DNA of 11,699 bases from Bacteroidales bacterium (GTDB taxonomy: Bacteria; Bacteroidota; Bacteroidia; Bacteroidales; JAOZVK01), in contig JAOZVK010000128.1 of NCBI GenBank assembly GCA_029938185.1, positions 1 through 11,699 on the forward strand, read 5' to 3'. The notes below the pieces were generated by a model. It was not told the origin of the DNA and did no database searches. It saw nothing but the letters and a program-made list of their open reading frames with translations. A program made the translations under genes and the position numbers. Numbering within the stretch: the first letter of the stretch is position 1; each line of letters starts with the position of its first letter. Shown here one piece after another: positions 1 through 7,056 of the stretch.

Positions 1-39
1 ATAAGGTTTTAAATCCCAAAAGTGTCAAGCGATAAATGA

Positions 40-449
40 AAAATGCCAAAATTTCGTTACAATAAAATATATTCAGATACAAATAACAATGAGTTTATTG
101 AGGGTGATATTTTTGTTACCTTAGTACATTTGAAAATTTTTAAGGAGTCGAATGTCCCTTTAAATGAAAGGCAAAAAATAATATTATACTAACTTAGGTT
201 AAATAATTTACTTTTCAAATTATGTAAAATCCTTATTTTCATGCGATAGCCAATTATTATTAATTATTAATTAGTATATCAGCTATAAAAATAAACAATA
301 AAATAACAATAGATGAGATGGCTGAAGAATTTCAGGTAAATATTAAAACAATAAAACGTGATATTAGCAAACTTCAAGAAGCAAATGTTATTGAGCGAAT
401 AGGCAGTAAAAAAACAGGATATTGGAAATTATTAATAAATGATAAATAA
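40..449 (+). pseudogene. Decayed C-terminal remnant of an AlbA_2-type ATP-binding / winged-helix protein
   Basis: Two pieces in different frames match what I know of the C-terminal part of AlbA_2 (RecG-like, 'putative DNA-binding') proteins. In the frame of base 91, bases 43-120 read MPKFRYNKIYSD and then NEFIEGDIFVT, like the family's conserved 'PEFIEGDIFK' segment; this frame stops at 190-192. In another frame, bases about 282-449 read a winged helix-turn-helix containing KITIDEMAEEFQV, IKTIKRDISKLQEA and IERIGSKKTGYWKLL, ending in TAA at 447-449. That is the usual end of these regulators or accessory proteins. The two pieces are separated by a stop and a frame change, and no N-terminal ATP-binding part is visible, so I call it a dead 3' remnant. 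The family assignment is from memory of conserved motifs, not from a search. Bases 1-39 show nothing else I can support. Confidence 0.6.
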
Positions 450-475
450 ATTATATTGTTAGTATGTTAATAGAA

Positions 476-509
476 TGCGTAAGCAACAATAAATAGGTCG
501 AAGACCTTA
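476..509 (+). repeat. Right-end-only copy of the 100-bp element (copy 1)
   Basis: These 34 bases match the right end of the three full elements in the window with only one or two differences. They begin TGCGTAAGCA and end AGGTCGAAGACCTTA, where AGGTC/GACCT forms a 5-bp stem around a GAA loop. The left end seen in the other copies (CACCC, then TACAAAAG, 62-64 bases further left) is not found here. The bases where it would lie are coding-like sequence of the wHTH remnant. This copy is therefore truncated or a shorter variant. It ends 15 bases before the start codon of the next gene. Confidence 0.8.
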
Positions 510-523
510 TAAACCATTATAAT

Positions 524-1504
524 ATGAAAAAATTTGCATTAATAGGAGCGGCAGGATACATTGCCGTCAGACATTTAAAAGCTATAAAAGAAACCAGTAA
601 TATTTTGATTTCGGCTTTGGATAAGAATGACAGTGTAGGAATTCTTGACAGTTATTTTCCAAATGCTGATTTTTTTACAGAATACGAACGCTTTGATAGG
701 CATGTAGATAAGTTGAGCAGGACAGACAAAAAAATTGATTACATTTCAATTTGTACTCCAAACTATTTGCACGATTCACACATTAGATTCGGTTTAAAAA
801 GAAATGCAGATGTTATATGTGAAAAACCTTTGGTTCTTAATCCGTGGAATGTTGATGCTCTTCAAGAAGTAGAAAACGAAACAGGACAAAAAATAAATAA
901 TATTTTGCAATTACGATTACATCCAAGCATAATTGCTTTAAAAGAAAAAATAGCAAATGCTCCAAAAGATAAAATATATGATGTTGATTTAACATATATT
1001 ACATCTCGCGGTCATTGGTATTTTGCCAGCTGGAAAGGCGATATGATGAAAGCTGGTGGAGTGGCAACAAACATTGGTGTACATTTTTACGATATGCTTA
1101 GTTGGATATTTGGCGATGTAGAGAAAAATATTGTACATATTCTTGAACCGAAAAGGGCATCTGGCTTTTTACAATTAAAAAATGCAAGAGTAAGATGGTA
1201 TCTGAGTGTTGATTTCGAAGCTGTACCTGATGAAATTAAAGCAAAAGGACAAAGAACTTTCCGTTCAATAACTGTTGAAGGTGAAGAAATTGAATTTAGC
1301 GGAGGTTTTACTGATTTACATACTAAAAGTTACCAAAAAATACTTGAAGGTAAAGGCTATGGATTGCAAGAAGCAAAAAAGAGTATAGAAATTGTGTACA
1401 ATATCAGAAACGCAAGTCCAATTGGTTTAAAGGGAGATTATCACCCATTTGCTAATAAAGAAATTGAATATCATCCATTTTATAAAAGAAATACATTAAG
1501 ATAA
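524..1504 (+). CDS. wlbA: Gfo/Idh/MocA oxidoreductase, WlbA/WbpB-like UDP-GlcNAcA 3-dehydrogenase
   Basis: This 326-residue cytoplasmic protein has an N-terminal Rossmann fold with GAAGYIA at residues 8-14 and the family's ICEKPL motif, with Lys101. A second motif, GGVATNIGVHFYDML, lies around residues 178-192 and contains His187. In characterised WlbA/WbpB enzymes the equivalent Lys and His are the catalytic pair. Those enzymes oxidise the C3 hydroxyl of UDP-N-acetylglucosaminuronate with NAD, the step before transamination to the 3-amino sugar. The length and the RGHWYFASWKGD segment also fit WlbA/WbpB. The stop overlaps the next gene's start by one base (TAATG), and the partner 6-dehydrogenase lies directly downstream, consistent with consecutive steps. 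The matching 3-transaminase and N-acetyltransferase (WlbC/WlbB) are not in the window. The substrate is inferred from family. Confidence 0.82.
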   Translation: MKKFALIGAAGYIAVRHLKAIKETSNILISALDKNDSVGILDSYFPNADFFTEYERFDRHVDKLSRTDKKIDYISICTPNYLHDSHIRFGLKRNADVICEKPLVLNPWNVDALQEVENETGQKINNILQLRLHPSIIALKEKIANAPKDKIYDVDLTYITSRGHWYFASWKGDMMKAGGVATNIGVHFYDMLSWIFGDVEKNIVHILEPKRASGFLQLKNARVRWYLSVDFEAVPDEIKAKGQRTFRSITVEGEEIEFSGGFTDLHTKSYQKILEGKGYGLQEAKKSIEIVYNIRNASPIGLKGDYHPFANKEIEYHPFYKRNTLR

Positions 1505-2799
1505 TGCAAATAATTGACAAAATAATTTCGAAGGAAGCAAAAATTTCAGTCATAGGTTTAGGTTATGTTGGTTTACCTGTTGCACTTGAATTTGCGAAAA
1601 AATGCTCAGTAATCGGCTTTGATATTAAGGAAGAAAGAGTCGAAATGATGAAAAATAATATAGACCCTAGTAAGGAACTTATTGCCGACGATTTCAAGAA
1701 TACTGATATAGAATTTACGGCAGACTATTTGGATTTAAAACAGGCTAATTTTCATATTATTGCAGTACCAACTCCAATAAACGAACATAGACAACCAGAT
1801 TTAAGACCATTATTAAGTGCGTGTAAAACAACTGGAAAAATTTTAAAAAAAGGCGATTATATTGTTTTTGAATCAACTGTATATCCAGGTTGCACTGAAG
1901 AGGATTGCGTTCCTATTTTGGAAAAAGAATCTGGTTTAAAATACATAAGCGATTTTAAAGTTGGTTTTTCTCCAGAAAGAATAAACCCTGGCGACAAAGT
2001 AAATACACTTACGACTATAATAAAAGTAACGTCAGGTTGTGATGAAGAATCAAGCGAACAGATTGCGCAAGTATATGAAATGATAATTAAAGCTGGCGTG
2101 CATAGAGCAAGCTCTATAAAAGTTGCTGAAGCTGCAAAAATTATAGAAAATACTCAAAGAGATGTAAATATTGCATTGATGAACGAACTTTCAATAATTT
2201 TTAACAAATTAGATATAAACACATACGAAGTATTGGAGGCTGCTGGCACCAAATGGAATTTTTTGAAGTTTTCCCCCGGTCTTGTTGGTGGACATTGTAT
2301 TGGAGTTGATCCTTATTACTTGGTTCACAAAGCAAAACAGTTAGGTTATCATCCACAGATAATAAACTCAGGACGATTTGTAAATGATTCGATGGGTGGA
2401 TATGTAGCAAAACAAACTGTTAAAATACTTCTTGCACAGGATAAGCATTTAAAAATATCTAAAGTGCTTGTTATGGGAATAACATTTAAAGAAAATGTAA
2501 GCGATATTCGTAATTCAAAAGTTGTTGATCTTATAAGAGAATTGCGATCATACAGAGTAAATGTTGATGTAATTGACCCTTATGCTTCAATAGAAGAAGT
2601 AAAACAGGAATATAATATTGATATTACTAATAATATTGCTGATGATTATGATGCAATTATTGTTGCGGTTAACCACAAAGAATATGCTAATTTAGAAGAA
2701 CAATACTTTAAATCAATTTTAAAAGATAAAGGTGTCTTTATAGATATAAAAGGTATATTCAAAAATAAAATAACTGATTTAGTTTATTGGAGTTTGTAA
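1504..2799 (+). CDS. tviB: Nucleotide-sugar dehydrogenase, TviB/WbpO/WbpA family (UDP-HexNAc 6-dehydrogenase)
   Basis: This 431-residue enzyme belongs to the UDP-glucose/GDP-mannose dehydrogenase family. It has an NAD-binding GLGYVG at residues 18-23, the central helix motif AEAAKIIENTQRDVNIALMNE, and the catalytic cysteine Cys265 in GGHCIGVDPYYL. The C-terminal UDP-binding domain includes GITFKENVSDIRNSK. Family members oxidise C6 of a UDP-N-acetylhexosamine twice to the uronic acid, using NAD+. The 'GLVGGHCIGVDPYYL' form is the one I associate with TviB/WbpO-like enzymes, but sequence alone does not settle UDP-GlcNAc versus UDP-GalNAc. Next to the WlbA-like gene, UDP-GlcNAc to UDP-GlcNAcA is the simplest reading. 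It is translationally coupled to the upstream gene by a one-base overlap and followed by a repeat element. Confidence 0.85.
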   Translation: MQIIDKIISKEAKISVIGLGYVGLPVALEFAKKCSVIGFDIKEERVEMMKNNIDPSKELIADDFKNTDIEFTADYLDLKQANFHIIAVPTPINEHRQPDLRPLLSACKTTGKILKKGDYIVFESTVYPGCTEEDCVPILEKESGLKYISDFKVGFSPERINPGDKVNTLTTIIKVTSGCDEESSEQIAQVYEMIIKAGVHRASSIKVAEAAKIIENTQRDVNIALMNELSIIFNKLDINTYEVLEAAGTKWNFLKFSPGLVGGHCIGVDPYYLVHKAKQLGYHPQIINSGRFVNDSMGGYVAKQTVKILLAQDKHLKISKVLVMGITFKENVSDIRNSKVVDLIRELRSYRVNVDVIDPYASIEEVKQEYNIDITNNIADDYDAIIVAVNHKEYANLEEQYFKSILKDKGVFIDIKGIFKNKITDLVYWSL

Positions 2800-2809
2800 A
2801 AACTATTTT

Positions 2810-2909
2810 AAGGTCTTCGACCTATTTAATGTGGCTTACGCATTTTTATAAACTACTATCACGTAGCCAATTGTACAAAAATAAATGCAGAAAAACTTTT
2901 GTAAGACTA
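2810..2909 (-). repeat. Full 100-bp non-coding element, minus orientation (copy 2)
   Basis: Read on the minus strand, the element starts right after TATAAG (complement of 2910-2915) and ends with AGGTCGAAGACCTT, followed by A. It shares TTACAAAAG near its left end and TGCGTAAGC plus CATTAAAT near its right end with copies 3 and 4. The left-end hairpin is TTTTGTA at 2897-2903 with TACAAAA at 2874-2880, a 7-bp stem and 16-base loop. The right-end hairpin is AGGTC/GACCT at 2811-2823. It fills most of the gap between the dehydrogenase stop and the WbqC start, which is 18 bases beyond its left end. No gene is broken by this copy. Confidence 0.75.
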
Positions 2910-2927
2910 CTTATACTGTTATAATTA

Positions 2928-3617
2928 ATGAAAAAAATAGCAATATTACAATCAAATTATATCCCATGGAAAGGGTATTTTGATTTAATAAATATGGTTG
3001 ATGAATTTGTGTTATATGATACTGAGCAATATACACGAAGGGATTGGCGAAATAGAAACAAAATTAAAACTATGCATGGCGTTTTGTGGTTAACAATTCC
3101 TGTTGCTGTTAAAGGTAAGTTTGATCAAAAAATAAATGAAACTAAAATTAGTGATAACAAATGGTGTAAAAAACATTGGACTAGCTTGAATAATAATTAT
3201 GCAAAAACAAAATACTTCAATCATTACCAAAATATTTTTGAATCATTATATACCGAAAATAGCGAAATATATCTAAGTAAGATAAATCATCAGTTCATTA
3301 AAACAGTCAATAAAATACTCGGAATAAAAACAAAAATAACTTGGTCTGCTGATTATGAAACAAAAGGTGAAAAAACAGAAAAATTATTAAGCATTTGTAA
3401 ACAAGTAGGAGCAACAGAATACATCACAGGTCCTGCTGCAAAAAAATACTTTGATGAAAAATTATTTGAACAAGAAAATATAAAAGTTACATGGATGGAT
3501 TATTCCAATTATTCAGAATATAATCAATTATTTCCACCTTTTGAACATGGAGTTAGTATTTTAGATTTAATTTTTAATGAAGGTGAAAATGCAACAAAAT
3601 TTATGAAAAGTTTTTAA
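2928..3617 (+). CDS. WbqC family protein
   Basis: The 229-residue product starts IAILQSNYIPWKGYFDLI, which matches the diagnostic N-terminus of the WbqC family, and continues with DEFVLYDTEQYTRRDWRNRN. The length is normal for the family. WbqC proteins are common in O-antigen and capsule clusters of Bacteroidota and Proteobacteria. Their biochemical role is not firmly known to me; a part in amino-sugar or glycan assembly is usually assumed from context. No signal peptide or membrane segment is apparent. Three bases separate its stop from the following glycosyltransferase start, so the two are almost certainly co-transcribed. The start is preceded by AT-rich sequence without a Shine-Dalgarno motif. 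Confidence 0.9.
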   Translation: MKKIAILQSNYIPWKGYFDLINMVDEFVLYDTEQYTRRDWRNRNKIKTMHGVLWLTIPVAVKGKFDQKINETKISDNKWCKKHWTSLNNNYAKTKYFNHYQNIFESLYTENSEIYLSKINHQFIKTVNKILGIKTKITWSADYETKGEKTEKLLSICKQVGATEYITGPAAKKYFDEKLFEQENIKVTWMDYSNYSEYNQLFPPFEHGVSILDLIFNEGENATKFMKSF

Positions 3618-3620
3618 ATA

Positions 3621-4553
3621 ATGAATAAAGTAGAGCTTTCGATTGTTACAACTATGTATTATTCTGCTCCGTACATAGAAGAGTTTTATACACGTATTTC
3701 AAAATCTGCAAAAAAAATTACAGATAACTACGAAATTATTTTTGTAAATGATGGTTCGCCTGATAATTCATTAGAAACATCATTAGAGTTACAACAAAAT
3801 GATAAAAAAGTAAAAATAATTGATTTATCTAGGAATTTTGGACATCATAAGGCAGTAATGACAGGTTTAGCAAATGCAGAAGGAGGATTTATATTTTACA
3901 TAGATTTAGACTTGGAAGAATACCCTGAATTATTAGAATTATTTTGGAAAGAATTAAAACAAGAAAAAGATACAGATGTTATATTCGGAGTACAAAAAAA
4001 GAGAAAGGGCGGTATTGTGGAAAAACTAAGTGGAGCACTTTTTTTTGATTTGTTCAATTTTTTTTCATATACAAAAATACCCAAAAATTTAATAATGGCT
4101 CGCTTAATGACTATACGTTATGTCAAAAATTTAATTAAACATAAAGAACGGGAATTAGTATTTGCTGGATTGTGTGCAATTACAGGGTTTAGACAAAAAC
4201 CGATTGTAGTAAAAAAGCATTCAAAAGGCTCTACAACTTACGGATTAAGAAAAAAAATCAACCTCGCAATTAATTTTATAGCTTCATTTAGCAGCAAGCC
4301 TTTAGTATTTATTTTTTATCTTGGCTTATTTATTACAATTTTATCATTTGTTTTTGTCCTTTTTCTTGCAATAAAAAAAATCTTTTTTAATGTAGCAGTT
4401 GGTTGGACATCATTAATTGCTTCAATATGGTTTGTAGGTGGCTTAACTATTTTTTCGATAGGAATTATTGGTATATATTTATCTAAAATTTTTATTGAAG
4501 TTAAACAAAGACCATTCACAATTATTAAAGAAAAATATGGATTTGATGAGTAA
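3621..4553 (+). CDS. Family 2 glycosyltransferase, GtrB/DPM1-like, with two C-terminal membrane helices
   Basis: This 310-residue protein has a GT-A domain with LSIVTTMYYSAPYIEEFY at the start, FVNDGSPDNS at 41-50, and a DxD-type IDLDLEEYPEL with Asp95 and Asp97. Two hydrophobic helices follow, at about 232-258 and 270-292, ending in the typical tail EVKQRPFTIIKEKYGF. This architecture is that of GtrB, ArnC and dolichol-phosphate-mannose-synthase-like enzymes, which move a sugar from a nucleotide donor to polyprenyl phosphate at the inner membrane. The motif DLDLEE differs from the commoner DADLQD, a variation I have seen in polysaccharide-locus members. The donor sugar cannot be read from sequence. 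Its stop lies inside the next reading frame by a short overlap. A decayed relative lies at 7057-7342. Confidence 0.9.
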   Translation: MNKVELSIVTTMYYSAPYIEEFYTRISKSAKKITDNYEIIFVNDGSPDNSLETSLELQQNDKKVKIIDLSRNFGHHKAVMTGLANAEGGFIFYIDLDLEEYPELLELFWKELKQEKDTDVIFGVQKKRKGGIVEKLSGALFFDLFNFFSYTKIPKNLIMARLMTIRYVKNLIKHKERELVFAGLCAITGFRQKPIVVKKHSKGSTTYGLRKKINLAINFIASFSSKPLVFIFYLGLFITILSFVFVLFLAIKKIFFNVAVGWTSLIASIWFVGGLTIFSIGIIGIYLSKIFIEVKQRPFTIIKEKYGFDE

Positions 4554-5172
4554 GTTAATAAAAGACATAGATAATTACTATTCAGAAAAAATCACTAATT
4601 TTGGAGCGACACCAAAGGGTGTTGACTGGAATGATTTTTCAACTCAAAACATTAGGTTTAAACAACTTTTAAAAGTTACAAAAAAAAACACCCCTTTTTT
4701 AATAAACGATTTAGGTTGCGGATACGGCAGTATAATTGATTATTTAAGTGAAAACAATTTTCCTGATTTTGAATATACCGGCTATGACTTTTCCGAAAAA
4801 ATGATAAATGCCGCAAAAGAAAAATATTCTAAAAATACAAACTGTAAATTTTACAAAATTAACTCAGAAAATGAGCTTAAACATGCAAACTATACAATAG
4901 GAAGCGGAATTTTTAACGTAAAAATGCAATATAAAGAGAATGAATGGTTGTCATACATTTTAAAAACAATTGAAGCTATGGATAAGTATAGCTTTAAAGG
5001 TTTCTCTTTCAATATACTGACAAAATATTCCGATAAAGAATATATGAGAGATGACCTATATTATGCAGACCCACTTTTTTTCTTTGACTATTGCAAAAGA
5101 AACTATTCACGAAATGTTGCTGTTTTACACGACTACGAATTATACGAATTCACAATATTAGTAAAAAAATAA
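4546..5172 (+). CDS. Class I SAM-dependent methyltransferase
   Basis: The S-adenosylmethionine site is visible as INDLGCGYGS, with DLGCGYG at residues 55-61 of a 208-residue product, followed by an acidic strand-2 region YTGYDFSEKMINAAKEKY. This is the methyltransferase 11/25-type fold. I chose the ATG at 4546 because the protein then begins MSKLIKDIDNYYSEKI and overlaps the glycosyltransferase stop by eight bases. The ATG nine bases upstream (4537) is possible, while an upstream start at 4468 would put 26 residues over the glycosyltransferase helix and is unlikely. The acceptor is probably a sugar or a glycan precursor, inferred only from the position between a glycosyltransferase and an acyltransferase. 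It ends four bases before the next gene. Confidence 0.85.
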   Translation: MSKLIKDIDNYYSEKITNFGATPKGVDWNDFSTQNIRFKQLLKVTKKNTPFLINDLGCGYGSIIDYLSENNFPDFEYTGYDFSEKMINAAKEKYSKNTNCKFYKINSENELKHANYTIGSGIFNVKMQYKENEWLSYILKTIEAMDKYSFKGFSFNILTKYSDKEYMRDDLYYADPLFFFDYCKRNYSRNVAVLHDYELYEFTILVKK

Positions 5173-5176
5173 AACT

Positions 5177-5836
5177 ATGGCTAAAATAATAATTTTCGGA
5201 ACAGGCGATATTGCTCAATTAGCAAGCTACTACTTTCAAACAGACACTCATCATGAAGTAGTTGCTTTTACAGTTGATAAAGAATACATAAAAGATGAAA
5301 GCTTTGAGAACAAACCTGTAGTGCCTTTTGAGGAAATTGCCGAGAAATATCCACCGGCTGATTTCAGCATGTTTATAGCTGTCAGTTACGCTAAAATGAA
5401 TAAAGTGCGGGAACAGAAGTTCAATGAAGCAAAGCAAAAAGGATATAAATTAGAATCTTATATAAGTTCAAAATGTTCTTATTTATCTCAATTTAAACCA
5501 GGAGATAATTCTTTTATTTTGGAAGATAACACAATACAGCCTTTTGTAAAAATCGGCAAAAATGTGATATTATGGAGTGGTAATCATATCGGACATCACT
5601 CTGTTATAAAAGATAACAATTTTATTAGCTCTCATGTTGTAATTTCAGGACACTGCACTATTGAAGAAAATTGTTTTCTTGGAGTAAATTCAACATTAGC
5701 TCACAACATCACCATTAGAAAAGAAACACTGCTTGGAGCAGGAGCAGTGATTTCAAAACACACAAAAGAAAAAGCAATTTATGTTCCTCCTAAAACAATT
5801 AAATTAGACAGAACGAGTGATAAAATAAAGCTATAA
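5177..5836 (+). CDS. NeuD/PglD-like sugar acyltransferase with left-handed beta-helix
   Basis: The 219-residue protein opens with a Rossmann-like half, IIIFGTGDIAQLASYYF, of the kind that binds the UDP-sugar in PglD/NeuD. From about residue 118 it has hexapeptide repeats forming a left-handed beta-helix (IQPFVKIGKNVILWSGNHIGHHSVI, then SHVVISGHCTI). His140/His141 in NHIGHHSVI sit where the catalytic histidine of PglD-type acetyltransferases is expected. Such enzymes transfer an acetyl or other acyl group from the CoA thioester to an amino or hydroxyl group of a nucleotide sugar. In this cluster it could acylate the 4-amino sugar made by the WecE-like transaminase, but an O-acetylase role is equally possible. 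It lies four bases after the methyltransferase and three before the propeller gene. Confidence 0.82.
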   Translation: MAKIIIFGTGDIAQLASYYFQTDTHHEVVAFTVDKEYIKDESFENKPVVPFEEIAEKYPPADFSMFIAVSYAKMNKVREQKFNEAKQKGYKLESYISSKCSYLSQFKPGDNSFILEDNTIQPFVKIGKNVILWSGNHIGHHSVIKDNNFISSHVVISGHCTIEENCFLGVNSTLAHNITIRKETLLGAGAVISKHTKEKAIYVPPKTIKLDRTSDKIKL

Positions 5837-5839
5837 TCT

Positions 5840-6736
5840 ATGAAATGGAAAAAACTTGGTCTTGTATATGATAAGGGGAAATATAATTCTGTACCGATGG
5901 CACATTTTATATCTGAAAACGTATTACGCATTTTTTTTACTTCGAGAGATATGAATAATCAATCCTTACCTTTTTTTGTTGAATACAATATAGAGAAAAA
6001 CAAAATATTAAAGGAACAAAGTATTAGTATTCCTTTAGGCCGTTTAGGAACTTTTGATGAAAATGGAGTAATGCCTACTGAGTGTATTCAAAAAAATAAC
6101 AAAATATACTTATATTACATTGGTTGGAATGTAGGAAAAACAGTTCCATTTAGGAATGCAATAGGTTTAGCAATTAGTAAAGATAATGGAGTACATTTTG
6201 AAAAATACTCGGAAGGTCCTATTTTAGATAGAAGTGTTCATGATAAATCTTTTGTTGCAAGTTGCTGTGTTTATAAAGAACAATTTTTTTACAGAATGTA
6301 TTATCAATCTTGTGATAAATGGGAAAGTCGAGATAATAAATTAAGACATTCATATAATATAAAATATGCTGAATCAAAAGATGGAATTAATTGGCAAAGA
6401 AATGGCAAAGTTGCAATAAATTTTCGTTATAAAAATGAATATGCTATTTCGGTACCGAGAGTTCTCAGAGATGATAATATTTACAAAATGTGGTATTCAT
6501 ATAGAGCAAGTAACAGAACGGAGACTTATAGAATAGGTTATGCCGAATCAGAAAACGCAATAAAATGGACGAGAAAAGACGAAGAGGTTGGAATTGACGT
6601 GTCAAAAACCGGCTGGGATAGTGAAATGATATGCTATCCTTATGTTTTCGACCATAAAGGGGAGCGTTATATGCTATATAACGGTAACGATTACGGAAAA
6701 ACAGGTTTTGGTATAGCAATTTTAGAACAAGATTAA
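5840..6736 (+). CDS. Five-bladed beta-propeller protein, GH43/GH32/GH130-like, glycan-locus type
   Basis: This 298-residue protein shows the repeated blade pattern of the GH43/GH62/GH32/GH130 propeller superfamily: LRIFFTSRD, IYLYYIGW with GLAISKDNGVHFEKY, YRMYYQSC with IKYAESKDGINWQRN, YKMWYSYR with IGYAESENAIKWTRK, and ERYMLYNGNDYGKTGFG. There is no signal peptide, so it should act in the cytoplasm, unlike secreted glycosidases of this clan. Cytoplasmic versions recur in bacterial polysaccharide loci; their reaction is not established to my knowledge, and a glycosidase, phosphorylase or binding role is possible. The conserved C-terminal GIDVSKTGWDSEMICYPY segment is typical of that subgroup. 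I cannot confirm the catalytic acids without an alignment. Three bases separate it from the acyltransferase, and it is the last intact gene before a 616-base gap. Confidence 0.72.
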   Translation: MKWKKLGLVYDKGKYNSVPMAHFISENVLRIFFTSRDMNNQSLPFFVEYNIEKNKILKEQSISIPLGRLGTFDENGVMPTECIQKNNKIYLYYIGWNVGKTVPFRNAIGLAISKDNGVHFEKYSEGPILDRSVHDKSFVASCCVYKEQFFYRMYYQSCDKWESRDNKLRHSYNIKYAESKDGINWQRNGKVAINFRYKNEYAISVPRVLRDDNIYKMWYSYRASNRTETYRIGYAESENAIKWTRKDEEVGIDVSKTGWDSEMICYPYVFDHKGERYMLYNGNDYGKTGFGIAILEQD

Positions 6737-7056
6737 AATTGAAAATATGAATGCATATGTATACTAAAGTGATTAAGGTTTTCGGATTAGATGTTAGTAT
6801 TTTCAAAAGTTTGGAATATTAATCCTATAAATTTTATAGTTTAATATTTGTGTTGTTTTATATTATTGATAAAACTCATTATCAGTTTTTCAAAGTCTTC
6901 AAATTAAGGATAATACTTTGTATTTTTAACTTTTACACATAAATTTCTATAAACATTCTATAAGATTTAGATTTTGTGAATATGGAGATAAGTATCTCCG
7001 ATTTACTCTGTTCTGATTATTAAGCCATTCTGTTAGAACTTTATTTTTATTAGTAC
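6737..7056. other. Intergenic stretch, no intact gene; possible degraded coding sequence
   Basis: I see no credible gene in these 320 bases. A 21-codon frame from 6757 ends at a stop and has no recognised match. A perfect inverted repeat GGAGATA-AG-TATCTCC lies at 6984-6999. In one frame, bases about 6978-7040 read YGDKYLRFTLF, a stop, then LLSHSVRTLF. This is weakly like the segment just before the membrane helices of GT2 enzymes and could be more of the remnant that follows, but the match is too short to be firm. A weak AT-only palindrome lies at 6825-6839. Confidence 0.5.
6984..6999. repeat. Perfect 7-bp inverted repeat
   Basis: GGAGATA at 6984-6990 and TATCTCC at 6993-6999 are exact reverse complements with two bases between. 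No T-run follows, so it is not a standard intrinsic terminator. It lies in the gene-free stretch upstream of the GT2 remnant. An operator or chance palindrome cannot be told apart by reading. Confidence 0.45.

Noticed and set aside
476..509. AGGTC-GAA-GACCT hairpins as intrinsic terminators
   Set aside because: The stem is only 5 bp and is not followed by a clean T-run in either direction; two of the full copies lie inside genes.
2201..2410. Minus-strand reading frame within the dehydrogenase gene, and similar ones at 3896-4084, 4316-4519, 5219-5437, 6465-6806, 8306-8668 and 10015-10239
   Set aside because: Each lies opposite a well-supported gene and gives no recognisable protein motif; they are shadows in AT-rich sequence.
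6757..6822. 21-codon open frame starting MYTKVIKVFGLDVSIF after the propeller gene
   Set aside because: Too short, with no match I recognise and no continuation in another frame; possibly the start of a lost gene but not supportable.
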